Source: Variovorax ginsengisoli (GTDB lineage: Bacteria; Pseudomonadota; Gammaproteobacteria; Burkholderiales; Burkholderiaceae_C). From it: a DNA stretch of 64,000 nucleotides. The stretch is taken from assembly GCF_030811835.1 (NCBI RefSeq), contig NZ_JAUSRO010000013.1, forward strand, positions 1-64,000, written 5' to 3'. Shown one piece after another: positions 26,863-35,516 of the stretch (position 1 is the first letter of the stretch; each line of letters begins with the position of its first letter). Position numbers and translations under genes: made by a program. Under the pieces are notes generated by a model. The model did no database searches. It had not been told where the DNA came from and saw only the letters and a list, made by a program, of their open reading frames with translations.

Positions 26863-26900
26863 TGTCCTGAATTGGACAGGTGGTAAGACCAATCCAGAAT
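26863..26900 (+). promoter_or_regulatory. Divergent GntR promoter/operator region
   Basis: TGGTAAGACCA at 26881-26891 is a perfect 4-3-4 palindrome matching the FadR-subfamily operator form TNGTNNNACNA. It sits in the 17-base spacer between TTGGAC (26872-26877) and CAGAAT (26895-26900), a modest promoter for the SDR gene, so binding would block RNA polymerase. A second inverted repeat, TGTCC-N6-GGACA, occupies 26863-26878 and overlaps the -35. The region lies between the GTG of the regulator and the SDR start at 26994. Confidence 0.6.
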
Positions 26901-26993
26901 ACGTCCAGCACGGCGCACCAACCATCGGGCGTAACCCTGAAACCATCGGGTCCCGCCCCGAAACGCCGGCGCATCCATCAACGAGGAGGCAGG

Positions 26994-27728
26994 ATGAGAC
27001 TCAAGGGCAAGACCGTGCTGGTGACCGCTGCGGGGCAGGGCATCGGGCATGCCAGCGTGCTGGCGCTGGCGGCAGAGGGCGCGCAGGTGTGGGCGACCGA
27101 CGTCAACGAAGCGCTGCTCGCGCGCTACGAGGGCGTGGCGAACGTCAAGGCCGCGCGGCTCGATGTGCTCGATGCCGCTGCCATCGCCGCTTTCATGCAA
27201 CAGGCACCGACTTTCGACGTGCTGTTCAACTGTGCGGGCGTGGTGCACAACGGCACCGTGCTCGATGCCACCGACGACGACCTTGATTTCGCCTTTCGCC
27301 TCAACGTGCGCGCGCAGTTCTGGATGATCCGTGGCGTGCTGCCCGGCATGCTCGCTGCGGGCCGCGGCAGCATCATCAACATGGCCAGCGTGTGTTCGAG
27401 CATGAAGGGCCTGCCCAACCGCTTCGTCTACGGGACCACCAAGGCTGCCGTGCTGGGCTTGACCAAGAGCGTGGCGGCCGACTACGTGGCGCAGGGCATC
27501 CGCTGCAATGCGGTGTGCCCGGGTACGGTTGATACGCCTTCGCTGGGCGATCGCATCAATGCGAATGCCGACCCCGAGGCCGCACGCCGCGCCTTCGTCG
27601 CACGCCAGCCCATGGGCCGGCTGGCGCAGGCGGCCGAGATCGCGCCGGTGGTGGTGTTTCTTGCCAGCGACGAGTCGGTCTTTGCCACCGGCCAGGCCTT
27701 TACCGTGGACGGCGGCATCACCATCTGA
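26994..27728 (+). CDS. SDR dehydrogenase, probably sugar-acid (2-keto-3-deoxy-L-fuconate-like)
   Basis: ATG 26994 follows a strong GAGGAGG ribosome site and gives 244 residues, classical SDR length. TAAGQGIGHASV is the nucleotide loop, NCAG and NMASVCSS follow, and YGTTK provides Y146 and K150. The N-terminus RLKGKTVLVTAAGQGIG resembles 2-keto-3-deoxy-L-fuconate 4-dehydrogenases and DHRS6-type enzymes. An FAH-family hydrolase directly downstream supports this: the dehydrogenase would make a 2,4-diketo acid that the hydrolase splits. The exact substrate is inferred. Confidence 0.85.
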   Translation: MRLKGKTVLVTAAGQGIGHASVLALAAEGAQVWATDVNEALLARYEGVANVKAARLDVLDAAAIAAFMQQAPTFDVLFNCAGVVHNGTVLDATDDDLDFAFRLNVRAQFWMIRGVLPGMLAAGRGSIINMASVCSSMKGLPNRFVYGTTKAAVLGLTKSVAADYVAQGIRCNAVCPGTVDTPSLGDRINANADPEAARRAFVARQPMGRLAQAAEIAPVVVFLASDESVFATGQAFTVDGGITI

Positions 27729-27795
27729 GCCGCTGCGGCGCCATCGGTTAGCCTGCCGACTTCTGCATTCGTTAGACGTGTACTGAAAGGAAACA

Positions 27796-28644
27796 ATGAA
27801 ACTCGTCCGCTACGGCAACCCCGGCAAGGAAAAGCCGGGTCTCATCGACGACAACGGCCAGCTGCGTGACCTGAGCGGCGTGCTCAAGGACATCGGCCCC
27901 GAGCAGCTCGGCGATGCCGCGCTCGCCAAGCTGCGCAAGCTGAAGACCGACAAGCTGCCGCTGGTGCGCGGCAAGCCGCGCTACGGCAGCCCGGTGGCCA
28001 ACGTCGGCAAGTTCATTGCCATCGGCCTGAACTACGCCGACCATGCCGCGGAGTCGGGTGCGCCGATCCCCAAGGAGCCGATCGTCTTCATGAAGGCCAC
28101 GAGCTGCATCCAGGGCCCGAACGACCCGGTGATGCTGCCCAAGGGTTCGGTCAAGACCGACTGGGAAGTCGAGCTCGGCGTGGTCATCGGTACGCGCGCA
28201 CGCTACGTGTCCCAGAAGGACGCACTGAATTTCGTGGCCGGCTACTGCACGATCAATGACGTGAGCGAACGCGAGTACCAGACCGAGCGCGGCGGCACCT
28301 GGGACAAGGGCAAGGGTTGCGACACCTTCGGCCCGATCGGCCCCTGGCTGGTCACGCGCGACGAGGTGCCCAACCCGCAGAAGCTCGCCATGTGGCTCGA
28401 CCTCAACGGCAAGCGCGTGCAGACCGGCAGCACCAAGACCATGATCTTCAGCGTGGCCAAGCTGGTGAGCTACGTGAGCCAGTTCATGACGCTGATGCCC
28501 GGCGACGTGATCACCACCGGCACGCCGCCCGGCGTGGGCCTGGGCATGAAGCCACCGCTGTACCTGAAGAAGGGCGACGTGATGACGCTGGGCATCGACG
28601 GCCTGGGTGACCAGCGCCAGGAAGTGGTTCCCTTCAAGCTCTGA
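27796..28644 (+). CDS. Fumarylacetoacetate hydrolase family protein (2,4-diketo acid hydrolase-like)
   Basis: This 282-residue protein begins MKLVRYGNPGKEKPGLIDDN after a GAAAGGAAA ribosome site. FIAIGLNYADHAAESG, the metal-binding DWEVELGVVIG with KDA, and GDVITTGTPPGVGLGM are the FAH catalytic core. Close relatives hydrolyse 2,4-diketo-3-deoxy-L-fuconate to pyruvate and L-lactate. Its position 67 bases behind the SDR gene makes that role the best guess; acylpyruvate hydrolase is the alternative. Repeat copy A follows the stop codon. Confidence 0.88.
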   Translation: MKLVRYGNPGKEKPGLIDDNGQLRDLSGVLKDIGPEQLGDAALAKLRKLKTDKLPLVRGKPRYGSPVANVGKFIAIGLNYADHAAESGAPIPKEPIVFMKATSCIQGPNDPVMLPKGSVKTDWEVELGVVIGTRARYVSQKDALNFVAGYCTINDVSEREYQTERGGTWDKGKGCDTFGPIGPWLVTRDEVPNPQKLAMWLDLNGKRVQTGSTKTMIFSVAKLVSYVSQFMTLMPGDVITTGTPPGVGLGMKPPLYLKKGDVMTLGIDGLGDQRQEVVPFKL

Positions 28645-28685
28645 GCGCGACGCGGGGACGTCCGTCGGCCCCGGTTTGGTGCAGG

Positions 28686-28771
28686 AACACCGCGGAACCG
28701 GCTTTGCCGGGCCGCTGGTGTTGCCCCCGGCGAGGGGGTTGGCGGCCACACGAAGTGTGGCAAGCCTGGGG
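28686..28771. repeat. Dispersed intergenic repeat, copy A
   Basis: This stretch is nearly the reverse complement of 49087-49175 and shares its core with 46589-46646. It can fold into three small hairpins: CCGGC-TTT-GCCGG, CCCCC-GGCGA-GGGGG (about 28724-28738) and GCCACAC-GAA-GTGTGGC (28745-28761). It lies after the FAH-family gene and before the GntR gene. It behaves like a REP-type extragenic element and might help end transcription. Confidence 0.75.
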
Positions 28772-28793
28772 TGCACCAAAACCAAATGTCTCA

Positions 28794-28822
28794 TTGACAG
28801 AACATTAGAAGTGGCAAAACAT
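28794..28822 (+). promoter_or_regulatory. Candidate promoter for the Liv-Hyu operon
   Basis: A perfect TTGACA (28794-28799) is followed after 17 bases by AAACAT (28817-28822). The predicted start of transcription would fall at about the ATG at 28830, implying a leaderless message or use of the internal ATG at 28842. AATGTCT and AGAACATT flank the -35 as an imperfect inverted repeat, a possible binding site for the first gene product. Confidence 0.4.
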
Positions 28823-28829
28823 CGAGCGC

Positions 28830-29636
28830 ATGTCGCAGATGCCTTTGCCCAAATACCACCAGATCTATCTGGTGCTGCGTGAGCAGCTCGACGAAGGGCG
28901 CTTTGCCGTCGAAGGGTTGCCCGGCGAGCTCGCGCTGATGGCTCAGTTCGGCGTGGCCCGCGTCACCGTGCGCCGTGCGCTGGAGCGGCTTTCCGCCGAA
29001 GGCCTGATCTCGCGCACGCCCGGGCGCCGCACGCGGCCGGTGCCGCCGATGGCGGCCAACGACGCGCGCAACGGGAGCGCCAACGGTGAAGGCATGGCGC
29101 GTGCCAACCTGCGCGGCCTGCTGGAAAACCTGGTAACGATGGGCCTGCACACGTCGGTCAAGGTGATCGACGTGGCCACCATCACGGCCAGCACGCAGGT
29201 GGCCGAGGCGCTGCAGTTGCAGCTGGGCGATCCGGTGCAGAAGGCGGTGCGCGTGCGTTCCACGCGCGAAGGCCCGCTGTCGCACATCACGACCTACGTG
29301 CCCGCCGAGATCGCGCGCCGCTTCGGCCGCCGCGAACTCGCGAAAAAGCCGATCCTGGTGCTGCTGGAAGAGTCGGGCGTGAAGGTCGGCCGCGCGCACC
29401 AGACCATTTCGGCACGCCTGGCCGACAACGTGCTGGCCGAGCACCTCGACATTTCGGTGGGTTCCGCGCTGCTTGCGGTGCGCCGCCTCATCTACGACGA
29501 CGCCGATCGGCCGGTGCAGTGGCTGCACGGCTTCTACCGGCCCGACCGCTACACCTACGAGATGCAACTGTCCCGCGTGGGCGGCATCGACGCCAAGGTG
29601 TGGGTCAGCGACGACCTCTCCGCCCAGTTCAATTAG
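28830..29636 (+). CDS. HutC-type GntR transcriptional regulator (UTRA domain)
   Basis: The 268-residue protein has an N-terminal winged helix (KYHQIYLVLREQLDEGRF, MAQFGVARVTVRRALERLSA) and a UTRA effector domain from about residue 95 (LQLQLGDPVQKAVRVRSTRE, HITTYVPAEIARRFGRRELA, WLHGFYRPDRYTYEMQL). As first gene of the 13-gene operon it is a likely autoregulated repressor answering to the imported compound or an intermediate. ATG 28842 is an alternative start four codons in. The gap to the receptor gene is 34 bases. Confidence 0.9.
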   Translation: MSQMPLPKYHQIYLVLREQLDEGRFAVEGLPGELALMAQFGVARVTVRRALERLSAEGLISRTPGRRTRPVPPMAANDARNGSANGEGMARANLRGLLENLVTMGLHTSVKVIDVATITASTQVAEALQLQLGDPVQKAVRVRSTREGPLSHITTYVPAEIARRFGRRELAKKPILVLLEESGVKVGRAHQTISARLADNVLAEHLDISVGSALLAVRRLIYDDADRPVQWLHGFYRPDRYTYEMQLSRVGGIDAKVWVSDDLSAQFN

Positions 29637-29670
29637 CGCCCCAGCCCCACCGCTCGCAAAGGAAAGTCCC

Positions 29671-30873
29671 ATGCAAAACCGTCGCCGCTTCGTTTCGCAA
29701 TCCGCCGCCATCGCTTCGGCCATCGCCTTTCCGCTCGTCTCGGGCGCACAGCCCAAGACGGTGAAGGTCGGGGTGTTGCATCCGGTCACGGGCGCGCTCG
29801 CCTATTCGGGCCAGCAATGCCGGCTCGGCGCGCAACTGGCCATCGAGGACATCAACAAGGCCGGCGGCATCAAGTCGCTCGGTGGCGCGCAGCTCGAAGC
29901 GGTGCTGGGCGACGCGCAGTCGCAGCCGCAGGCCGGCGCGGCGGAAGTCGAGAAGATGAACGAGGCCGGGGTGTCGGCCATCGTCGGCGCCTTTGCTTCG
30001 GCCATCTGCCTGGCGACCACGCAGGCTGCGGCCAAGTACAACCTGCCCCACGTGGTGGACGTCGGCGTGGCCGACCAGATCGTCGAGCGCGGGCTGAAGA
30101 ACACCTTTCGCTTCGGTCCGGGCTACAAGAAGTCGACCGAGGTCGCGATGGCCAACCTGCTGGTGCTCAACAAGGCGGCGGGCAGTCCGGCCAAGACGGT
30201 GATGATCATCCACGAGGAGTCGCTCTTCGGCGCAGGCACCGCGGCGCTGCTGTCGCGCGAGCTGCCGGGCTACGGCTTCGATGTGAAGGAAGTCGTCAAG
30301 CACGCCAACCCGACGCGCGACTTCAACAACATCGTGCTGCGCATGAAGTCGATCAACCCCGACATCGTGATCCCGGCCAACTACTACAACGAGTACGCCC
30401 TGCTGGTGCGCACCATGCAGCAGCAGAAGGTGCAGCCCAAGGCGATCTTCTCGGTGCTCGGCGGCGCAGCGTCGAGCTACAAGTTCGTCAAGGAATTTCC
30501 GGATGCGGCCAACGGCATCATCGATTGCAACCATTGGTTCAACCCGAAGGACAAGCGTGCGCAGGACCTGCGCAAGCGGGTGGAGGCCAAGGGCCAGTTC
30601 TTCAGCTACGAGGTCTTCATGACCTACACCGCGATGACGGTGCTGGCCGATGCGATCGAGCGCGCGAAATCGACCGACCGCGCTGCCATCATCGATGCAC
30701 TGGAGAAGAGCACCTTCGCCGATCACATCATGCCGTACGGCCCGACGAAGTTCGTCGCCGGCCAGAACCAGGGCGCTCAGCCGCTGATGACGCAGGTGGT
30801 GAAGAACGACATCAAGGTCATCATTCCGCGCGACTACCGCGAAGTGGAACCGCTCTTCCCGCTGAAGGCCTGA
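29671..30873 (+). CDS. ABC importer substrate-binding protein, LivK type
   Basis: ATG 29671 follows an AAAGGAAAG ribosome site and gives 400 residues. The N-terminus MQNRRRFVSQSAAIASAIAF is a Tat-like/Sec signal peptide ending at GAQ. The mature part reads VKVGVLHPVTGALAYSGQQ and GAQLAIEDINKAGGIKSLGG, the periplasmic type-I binding fold of the branched-chain amino-acid/amide family. Members bind amino acids, amides, urea or aromatic acids. The associated enzymes suggest a cyclic amide, imide or related nitrogen heterocycle, but this is inference. Confidence 0.92.
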   Translation: MQNRRRFVSQSAAIASAIAFPLVSGAQPKTVKVGVLHPVTGALAYSGQQCRLGAQLAIEDINKAGGIKSLGGAQLEAVLGDAQSQPQAGAAEVEKMNEAGVSAIVGAFASAICLATTQAAAKYNLPHVVDVGVADQIVERGLKNTFRFGPGYKKSTEVAMANLLVLNKAAGSPAKTVMIIHEESLFGAGTAALLSRELPGYGFDVKEVVKHANPTRDFNNIVLRMKSINPDIVIPANYYNEYALLVRTMQQQKVQPKAIFSVLGGAASSYKFVKEFPDAANGIIDCNHWFNPKDKRAQDLRKRVEAKGQFFSYEVFMTYTAMTVLADAIERAKSTDRAAIIDALEKSTFADHIMPYGPTKFVAGQNQGAQPLMTQVVKNDIKVIIPRDYREVEPLFPLKA

Positions 30874-30892
30874 GCCGCAAACGCGACGCCGG

Positions 30893-31765
30893 ATGTTCGA
30901 CTTCAGCATTCTCTTTCCCTCGCTGCTCAACGGCCTGACGACCGGTGCGGTGTACGCGCTGATCGCGCTGGGCCTCACGCTGATCTACGGCGTGCTGCAC
31001 ATCATCAACTTCGCGCACGGTGCCTGCCTGATGGCCGCGCTGTACGCGGTCTACTTCCTCAAGGAGCGCCTGGGCGTCGACCCGTACGTGGCGCTGCCGC
31101 TGGTGATGGCAGGGATGTTCGCCTTCGGCTACGGGTTGCAGCGGGTGGTGATCAACCGCGCGGGCCACGGCAAGGACGAGAACATCCTGCTGGCCACGCT
31201 GGGCATCTCGATCGTGCTGGAGAACCTGGCGCTGCTGTTCTTCAAGTCGGACACGCGCAGCATCGACACGGCCTATTCGCTGAGCACGGTCGCCATCGGC
31301 CCCGCGATGATTGCGGTGCCCAAGCTGGTGGCCTTCGTGGGTGCGCTGGTGGTGTCGGGCCTGTTGTTCTGGATCATGGGGCGCACCGACCTGGGCCGCG
31401 CCATCCGTGCGGTGGCCAAGGAGAAAGAGGGCGCCAAGCTCATGGGCATCGACGTCGATCACGTCTATGCGATGAGCTTCGGTATCGGCCTGGCCTGCCT
31501 GGGCGCTGCCGCCTGCTTTTTGCTGCCGGCCTATTACGTGAACCCGCAGGTGGGCGGCGGCTTCGTGCTGGTGGCCTTCACCATCGTCGTGCTCGGCGGC
31601 ATGGGCAGCTTCGTCGGCGCGCTGGTCGGCGGCTTCCTGGTCGGCGTGGTCGAGTCGATCGGTGGCCTGGTGCTGGGCGAATCGCTCGGGCAGATCGGCA
31701 TCTTCGTGATCTTCATTGCCGTGGTGCTGTTCCGCCCGCAAGGCATGTTCGGAGCCAAGGCATGA
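30893..31765 (+). CDS. livH: ABC importer permease, LivH type
   Basis: The 290-residue inner-membrane protein has about eight hydrophobic segments and the LivH signature LLNGLTTGAVYALIALGLTL followed by IYGVLHIINFAHGACLM. GRTDLGRAIRAVAKEKEGAK is the coupling loop that contacts the ATPases. It lies 19 bases after the receptor gene and overlaps the LivM-type gene by four bases (ATGA). It forms the translocation channel with that partner. Confidence 0.93.
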   Translation: MFDFSILFPSLLNGLTTGAVYALIALGLTLIYGVLHIINFAHGACLMAALYAVYFLKERLGVDPYVALPLVMAGMFAFGYGLQRVVINRAGHGKDENILLATLGISIVLENLALLFFKSDTRSIDTAYSLSTVAIGPAMIAVPKLVAFVGALVVSGLLFWIMGRTDLGRAIRAVAKEKEGAKLMGIDVDHVYAMSFGIGLACLGAAACFLLPAYYVNPQVGGGFVLVAFTIVVLGGMGSFVGALVGGFLVGVVESIGGLVLGESLGQIGIFVIFIAVVLFRPQGMFGAKA

Positions 31766-32763
31766 GCGCCACGACATCTTCCGGCGGGCGACAGCTCGCG
31801 GGCATCGCGCTGTTCGCGGTGGCGGTGGCCTGCGTGCCGCTCGTGACCACGTCCGGCGTGGCGCTGAACTTCGTCATGATGGCGCTGTACGCCACGCTGA
31901 TCGCGCAGGCGTGGAACATCCTGGGCGGCTTCGGCGGACAGTTCTCCTTCGGCCATGCGCTGTTCTTTGGTACCGGTGCGTACATCCAGGCGATCGCGCA
32001 ATTGCAGGGTGGCATCAATCCGTGGGTCGCGCTGCCGCTGGCGGTCGCGGGTGCGGCGGCGGTGGGCCTGTTCGTGGGCGCGCTGAGCTTTCGCTACGGC
32101 CTCAAGGGCTCGTACTTCGCGCTGGTCACGCTGGCCTTCGCCGAGGTGTTCAGGATCATGGCGGTCTCGGTGTCCTTCACCGGCGGCGGCGTCGGCCTGA
32201 TGGTGCCGCTGCGCGAGTCGGCGGCCAACATGCAGTTCGCGTCGCGCGGCGGCTATCTCTGGCTGGTGCTGGCTTTCGTGGTGGCGGCGTTGCTCGTGAC
32301 CTGGTGGCTGCGCAACGGACGCTTCGGCGCTTACCTGCAGGCGGTGCGCGACAACGAGGACGCGGCGCGCGCCGTCGGCGTGAATCCATTTCGCATCAAG
32401 CTCGCGGCCATCGGGCTGTCGGCCGCCTTCATGGGCGCGGCGGGCGCGTTCTACGTGCAGGTGTTCCAGTACATCGACCCGTCGATTGCCTATGGCTCGG
32501 TCACCTCGGTCGAGGCGCTGGTTGCGGCCATCGTCGGCGGCATGGGCACGCTGTGGGGGCCGGTGCTCGGCGCGGTCGTGCTGCATGTGCTGTCCGACCT
32601 CACGCGCAACCTGTTCGGCGAGCTGCCGGGCATCAACATGGTGATCTACGGCGTGGTGCTGGTGCTGATCGTCATCTTCCTGCCGCGCGGCATTGCCGGC
32701 ATCGGCCAGTCGGTGCGGCAGCTCTGGTCGGCGCAGGGCACGAAGGGAAAGAACCATGAATGA
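31762..32763 (+). CDS. livM: ABC importer permease, LivM type
   Basis: The 333-residue membrane protein has LYATLIAQAWNILGGFGGQF followed by SFGHALFFGTGAYIQ, the LivM hallmark, and the ATPase-contact loop NGRFGAYLQAVRDNEDAARA. Around nine to ten membrane segments are visible. It overlaps livH by four bases upstream and the livG-type gene by eight bases downstream. Confidence 0.93.
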   Translation: MSATTSSGGRQLAGIALFAVAVACVPLVTTSGVALNFVMMALYATLIAQAWNILGGFGGQFSFGHALFFGTGAYIQAIAQLQGGINPWVALPLAVAGAAAVGLFVGALSFRYGLKGSYFALVTLAFAEVFRIMAVSVSFTGGGVGLMVPLRESAANMQFASRGGYLWLVLAFVVAALLVTWWLRNGRFGAYLQAVRDNEDAARAVGVNPFRIKLAAIGLSAAFMGAAGAFYVQVFQYIDPSIAYGSVTSVEALVAAIVGGMGTLWGPVLGAVVLHVLSDLTRNLFGELPGINMVIYGVVLVLIVIFLPRGIAGIGQSVRQLWSAQGTKGKNHE

Positions 32764-33517
32764 CGCATTGCTCGCCCTGAGCGGCGTGTCGCGTGCCTTC
32801 GGCGGCCTGAAGGCCGTGCAGAACGTGAGTCTGTCGGTGCGCGAAGGTAGCCTGAGTGCGCTGATCGGCCCCAACGGCGCTGGCAAGACCACGATGTTCG
32901 CGCTGATGTCCGGCTTCCTCAAGCCCGACAGCGGCACCGTGCGTTTCGCGGGCGAGGACATCACCGGCCACGAGCCGCACCGCAATGCGCTGCGCGGCAT
33001 GACGCGCACCTTCCAGATCGTGAAGCCCTTTGCGGCGCAGACGGTGCGCGAGAACATCGCCGTGGGCGTGCACCTGCATGAGCGCCGTCGTGGCGCTGCC
33101 CTCGCGCGTGCCGAGGCCGTGGCCGCGCAGGTCGGCCTGGCACCGCAACTCGACAAACCCGCGTCGGACCTGACCGTGGCCGGCCGCAAGCGCCTGGAAC
33201 TGGCGCGCGCGCTCGCCACCCGGCCGCGCCTGCTGCTGCTCGACGAAGTGCTGGCCGGCCTCAATCCGCAGGAGATCGCCGAGATGATGCCGGTGGTGCG
33301 CGGCATCGCCGACAGCGGCGTGACGGTGCTCATGATCGAGCACGTCATGCAGGCCGTGATGCACCTGGCCGAACACGTCTGGGTGCTGGCGCAGGGCCAG
33401 CTGATCGCCGAGGGCAGTCCGTCGGTGGTCACGTCCGACGACCGCGTGGTCGAGGCCTACCTCGGCCATGGTACGGCGGCGCGCTTGCGCAAGGCCGCTG
33501 CGGGAGCCGCCGCATGA
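32756..33517 (+). CDS. livG: ABC importer ATP-binding protein, LivG type
   Basis: Starting at ATG 32756 (MNDALLALSGVSRAFGGLKA) the ATPase has 253 residues. Walker A GPNGAGKTT is at residues 38-46, the Q-loop at MTRTFQIVKPF, Walker B RLLLLDEVLAGLN and the His switch in MIEHVMQAV. The signature segment reads LTVAGRKRLELARAL, within LivG variability. Upstream in-frame codons belong to livM in another frame, and the eight-base overlap favours this start. Confidence 0.93.
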   Translation: MNDALLALSGVSRAFGGLKAVQNVSLSVREGSLSALIGPNGAGKTTMFALMSGFLKPDSGTVRFAGEDITGHEPHRNALRGMTRTFQIVKPFAAQTVRENIAVGVHLHERRRGAALARAEAVAAQVGLAPQLDKPASDLTVAGRKRLELARALATRPRLLLLDEVLAGLNPQEIAEMMPVVRGIADSGVTVLMIEHVMQAVMHLAEHVWVLAQGQLIAEGSPSVVTSDDRVVEAYLGHGTAARLRKAAAGAAA

Positions 33518-34224
33518 GCGCGCTGCTGGAAATCAACGGGCTGCGCGGCGGCTATGGCCGGGTCGAGGTGCTGCGCGGCGTCGACCTGCAGGTGAACGCC
33601 GCCGAGATGGTGGCGCTGCTCGGCAGCAACGGCGCCGGCAAGTCCACGCTCAACAAGGTGGTGTGCGGACTGGTGCCGGCCTGGGGCGGTAGCGTGCGCT
33701 TCGATGGCCACGACCTGAGCGGTGCGCACTACCGCGCCGTGGTGCAGGCCGGCCTGATCCAGGTGCCCGAAGGCCGCAAGGTGTTTCCGAACCTCAGCGT
33801 GCTGGAGAACCTCGAGCTCGGCTCCTTCACCCGGGCGCGCGAGCGCCGCACGTCGAACCTGGAGAAGGTGTTCGGTATCTTCCCGCGCCTGAAGGAACGC
33901 CTGGCGCAGAACGCCGGCACCATGAGCGGTGGCGAGCAGCAGATGCTGGCGATCGGCCGAGGGCTCATGGCCGAGCCGGTGCTGCTGATCCTCGACGAGC
34001 CTTCGCTCGGCCTGTCGCCGTTGCTGGTCGAGGAGATGTTCGCGCTCATCCGGCGCCTGCGCGACGAGGGCCTCGCGGTGCTGCTGGTCGAGCAGAACGT
34101 GGGTCAGTCGCTGGAGATCGCCGACCGGGCCTACGTGCTGGAGAACGGCAGCGTGCGCTTTTCCGGCCTGCCGCAGGAACTGCTGGGCAGCGACGCATTG
34201 CGCCGCGCCTACCTCGGACTGTGA
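33514..34224 (+). CDS. livF: ABC importer ATP-binding protein, LivF type
   Basis: The 236-residue ATPase has Walker A GSNGAGKST at residues 37-45, the signature MSGGEQQMLAIGR, Walker B LLILDEPSLGLSP and the switch VEQNVGQSLEIADRAYVLEN. It completes the receptor-LivHMGF importer. It overlaps the livG-type gene and the following aconitase-family gene by four bases each, which ties import to the catabolic enzymes downstream. Confidence 0.94.
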   Translation: MSALLEINGLRGGYGRVEVLRGVDLQVNAAEMVALLGSNGAGKSTLNKVVCGLVPAWGGSVRFDGHDLSGAHYRAVVQAGLIQVPEGRKVFPNLSVLENLELGSFTRARERRTSNLEKVFGIFPRLKERLAQNAGTMSGGEQQMLAIGRGLMAEPVLLILDEPSLGLSPLLVEEMFALIRRLRDEGLAVLLVEQNVGQSLEIADRAYVLENGSVRFSGLPQELLGSDALRRAYLGL

Positions 34225-35516
34225 GCCGGATGATGACGGACGCTTTTGCCTCTCCCTGCGCGCAGACGCTGGCGCAGAAACTCATCGCACGCGCCTGCGG
34301 CCGCGAGCGCGTGGCGGTCGGCGAGATCGTGACGTGTGCCGTCGACATGGCGATGTTCCACGATTCCTCTGGCCCGCGGCGCCTGAAGCCGATGCTGGAG
34401 GAACTGGGCGCGCAGATCTGGGACAAATCGCGTGTCGTGCTGGTGATGGACCACTACGTGCCCGAGCGTGACGACGATTCGCGCCGCATCGTGCACATCG
34501 CCCGCGACTGGGCACGTGACCAGCAGCTGCCGCACGTGTACGACAGCCAGGGCATCTGCCACGTGGTGGTGCCGCAGCACGGTCACATCCGCCCGGGCAT
34601 GCTGTGCGTGGGCGGCGATTCGCATTCGCCCACGGGTGGTGCTTTCGGCGCCTACATGTTCGGCGTCGGCAGCACTGAAATGCTGGGCGTGGTGGTCACC
34701 GGCGAGATCTGGCTGCGCGTGCCCGAGACGATCCAGATGTGGTGGGACGGCCGCCTTTCCCCAGGTGTGACTGCCAAGGACATGATGCTGCACATGATCG
34801 GCCGCTTCGGCATGAACGGCGGCCGCTACCAGGCCGTGGAATTCGCCGGCCCGGCGGTGCAGGCGCTGTCGATGCAGGAACGCATGACGCTGTCGAACAT
34901 GAGCGCCGAGCTCGGCGCGCAAGCCGGCCTGATCGCGCCTGATGCGACCACGGCGGCCTTTCTGGCCGAGACCGGCGCGCCGACCATCGATACCGCCGCC
35001 TGGTTCACCGACGACGAGGCGCCGCGCACCGTGCACCGCTTCGACGCGACCGCGCTCGAACCCCATGTTGCCGCGCCGCACAGCCCGGCCAATTCGCGCG
35101 GTGTGAGCGCCTGCGCGGGCACGCCCATCGACGTGGCCTACATCGGCGCCTGCACCGGCGCCAAGCTCGACGACCTGCGCGCGGCTGCGCAGGTGCTGCG
35201 CGGCCACAAGGTGGCGGCGGGCATCCGCCTGATCGTCGCGCCTGCCAGTATCCAGGACCAGGAGCAGGCGCGCAAAGAGGGTGTGCTGCAGGCCCTGATG
35301 GCCGCCGGCGCCGAGCTGTTTCCGACCGCCTGCGGCGCTTGCGCCGGCTACGGTGACCCGATGGGCGACGACGTCACCGTGATGTCGACCACCGCGCGCA
35401 ACTTCAAGGGCCGCATGGGCTCTGCCAGTGCGCAGGTGTACCTGGGCTCACCCTACAGCGTGGCTGCCGCCGCGTTGCGCGGGTGCATCACCGATCCGCG
35501 CGAGGTGCTGGCGTGA
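34221..35516 (+). CDS. Aconitase-family hydro-lyase, large subunit (LeuC-like)
   Basis: The 431-residue protein starts at GTG 34221 overlapping livF; ATGs at 34230 and 34233 are alternatives. VGGDSHSPTGGAFGAYMFGV and the three presumed 4Fe-4S ligands C311 (GACTGA), C371 and C374 (TACGACAGYG) identify the aconitase/isopropylmalate-dehydratase superfamily. Placed outside any leucine operon and beside a lyase of the 2,3-dimethylmalate-lyase type, it resembles hydratases acting on maleate, dimethylmaleate or citraconate-like diacids. The real substrate is unknown. Confidence 0.87.
   Translation: MSRMMTDAFASPCAQTLAQKLIARACGRERVAVGEIVTCAVDMAMFHDSSGPRRLKPMLEELGAQIWDKSRVVLVMDHYVPERDDDSRRIVHIARDWARDQQLPHVYDSQGICHVVVPQHGHIRPGMLCVGGDSHSPTGGAFGAYMFGVGSTEMLGVVVTGEIWLRVPETIQMWWDGRLSPGVTAKDMMLHMIGRFGMNGGRYQAVEFAGPAVQALSMQERMTLSNMSAELGAQAGLIAPDATTAAFLAETGAPTIDTAAWFTDDEAPRTVHRFDATALEPHVAAPHSPANSRGVSACAGTPIDVAYIGACTGAKLDDLRAAAQVLRGHKVAAGIRLIVAPASIQDQEQARKEGVLQALMAAGAELFPTACGACAGYGDPMGDDVTVMSTTARNFKGRMGSASAQVYLGSPYSVAAAALRGCITDPREVLA

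Noticed and set aside
30893..34224. Importer genes as the leucine/isoleucine/valine system
   Set aside because: The fold is LivHMGF-type, but the set is locked into a catabolic operon with HyuAB and a lyase, so a branched-chain amino-acid substrate is unlikely. The symbols used denote subunit type only.
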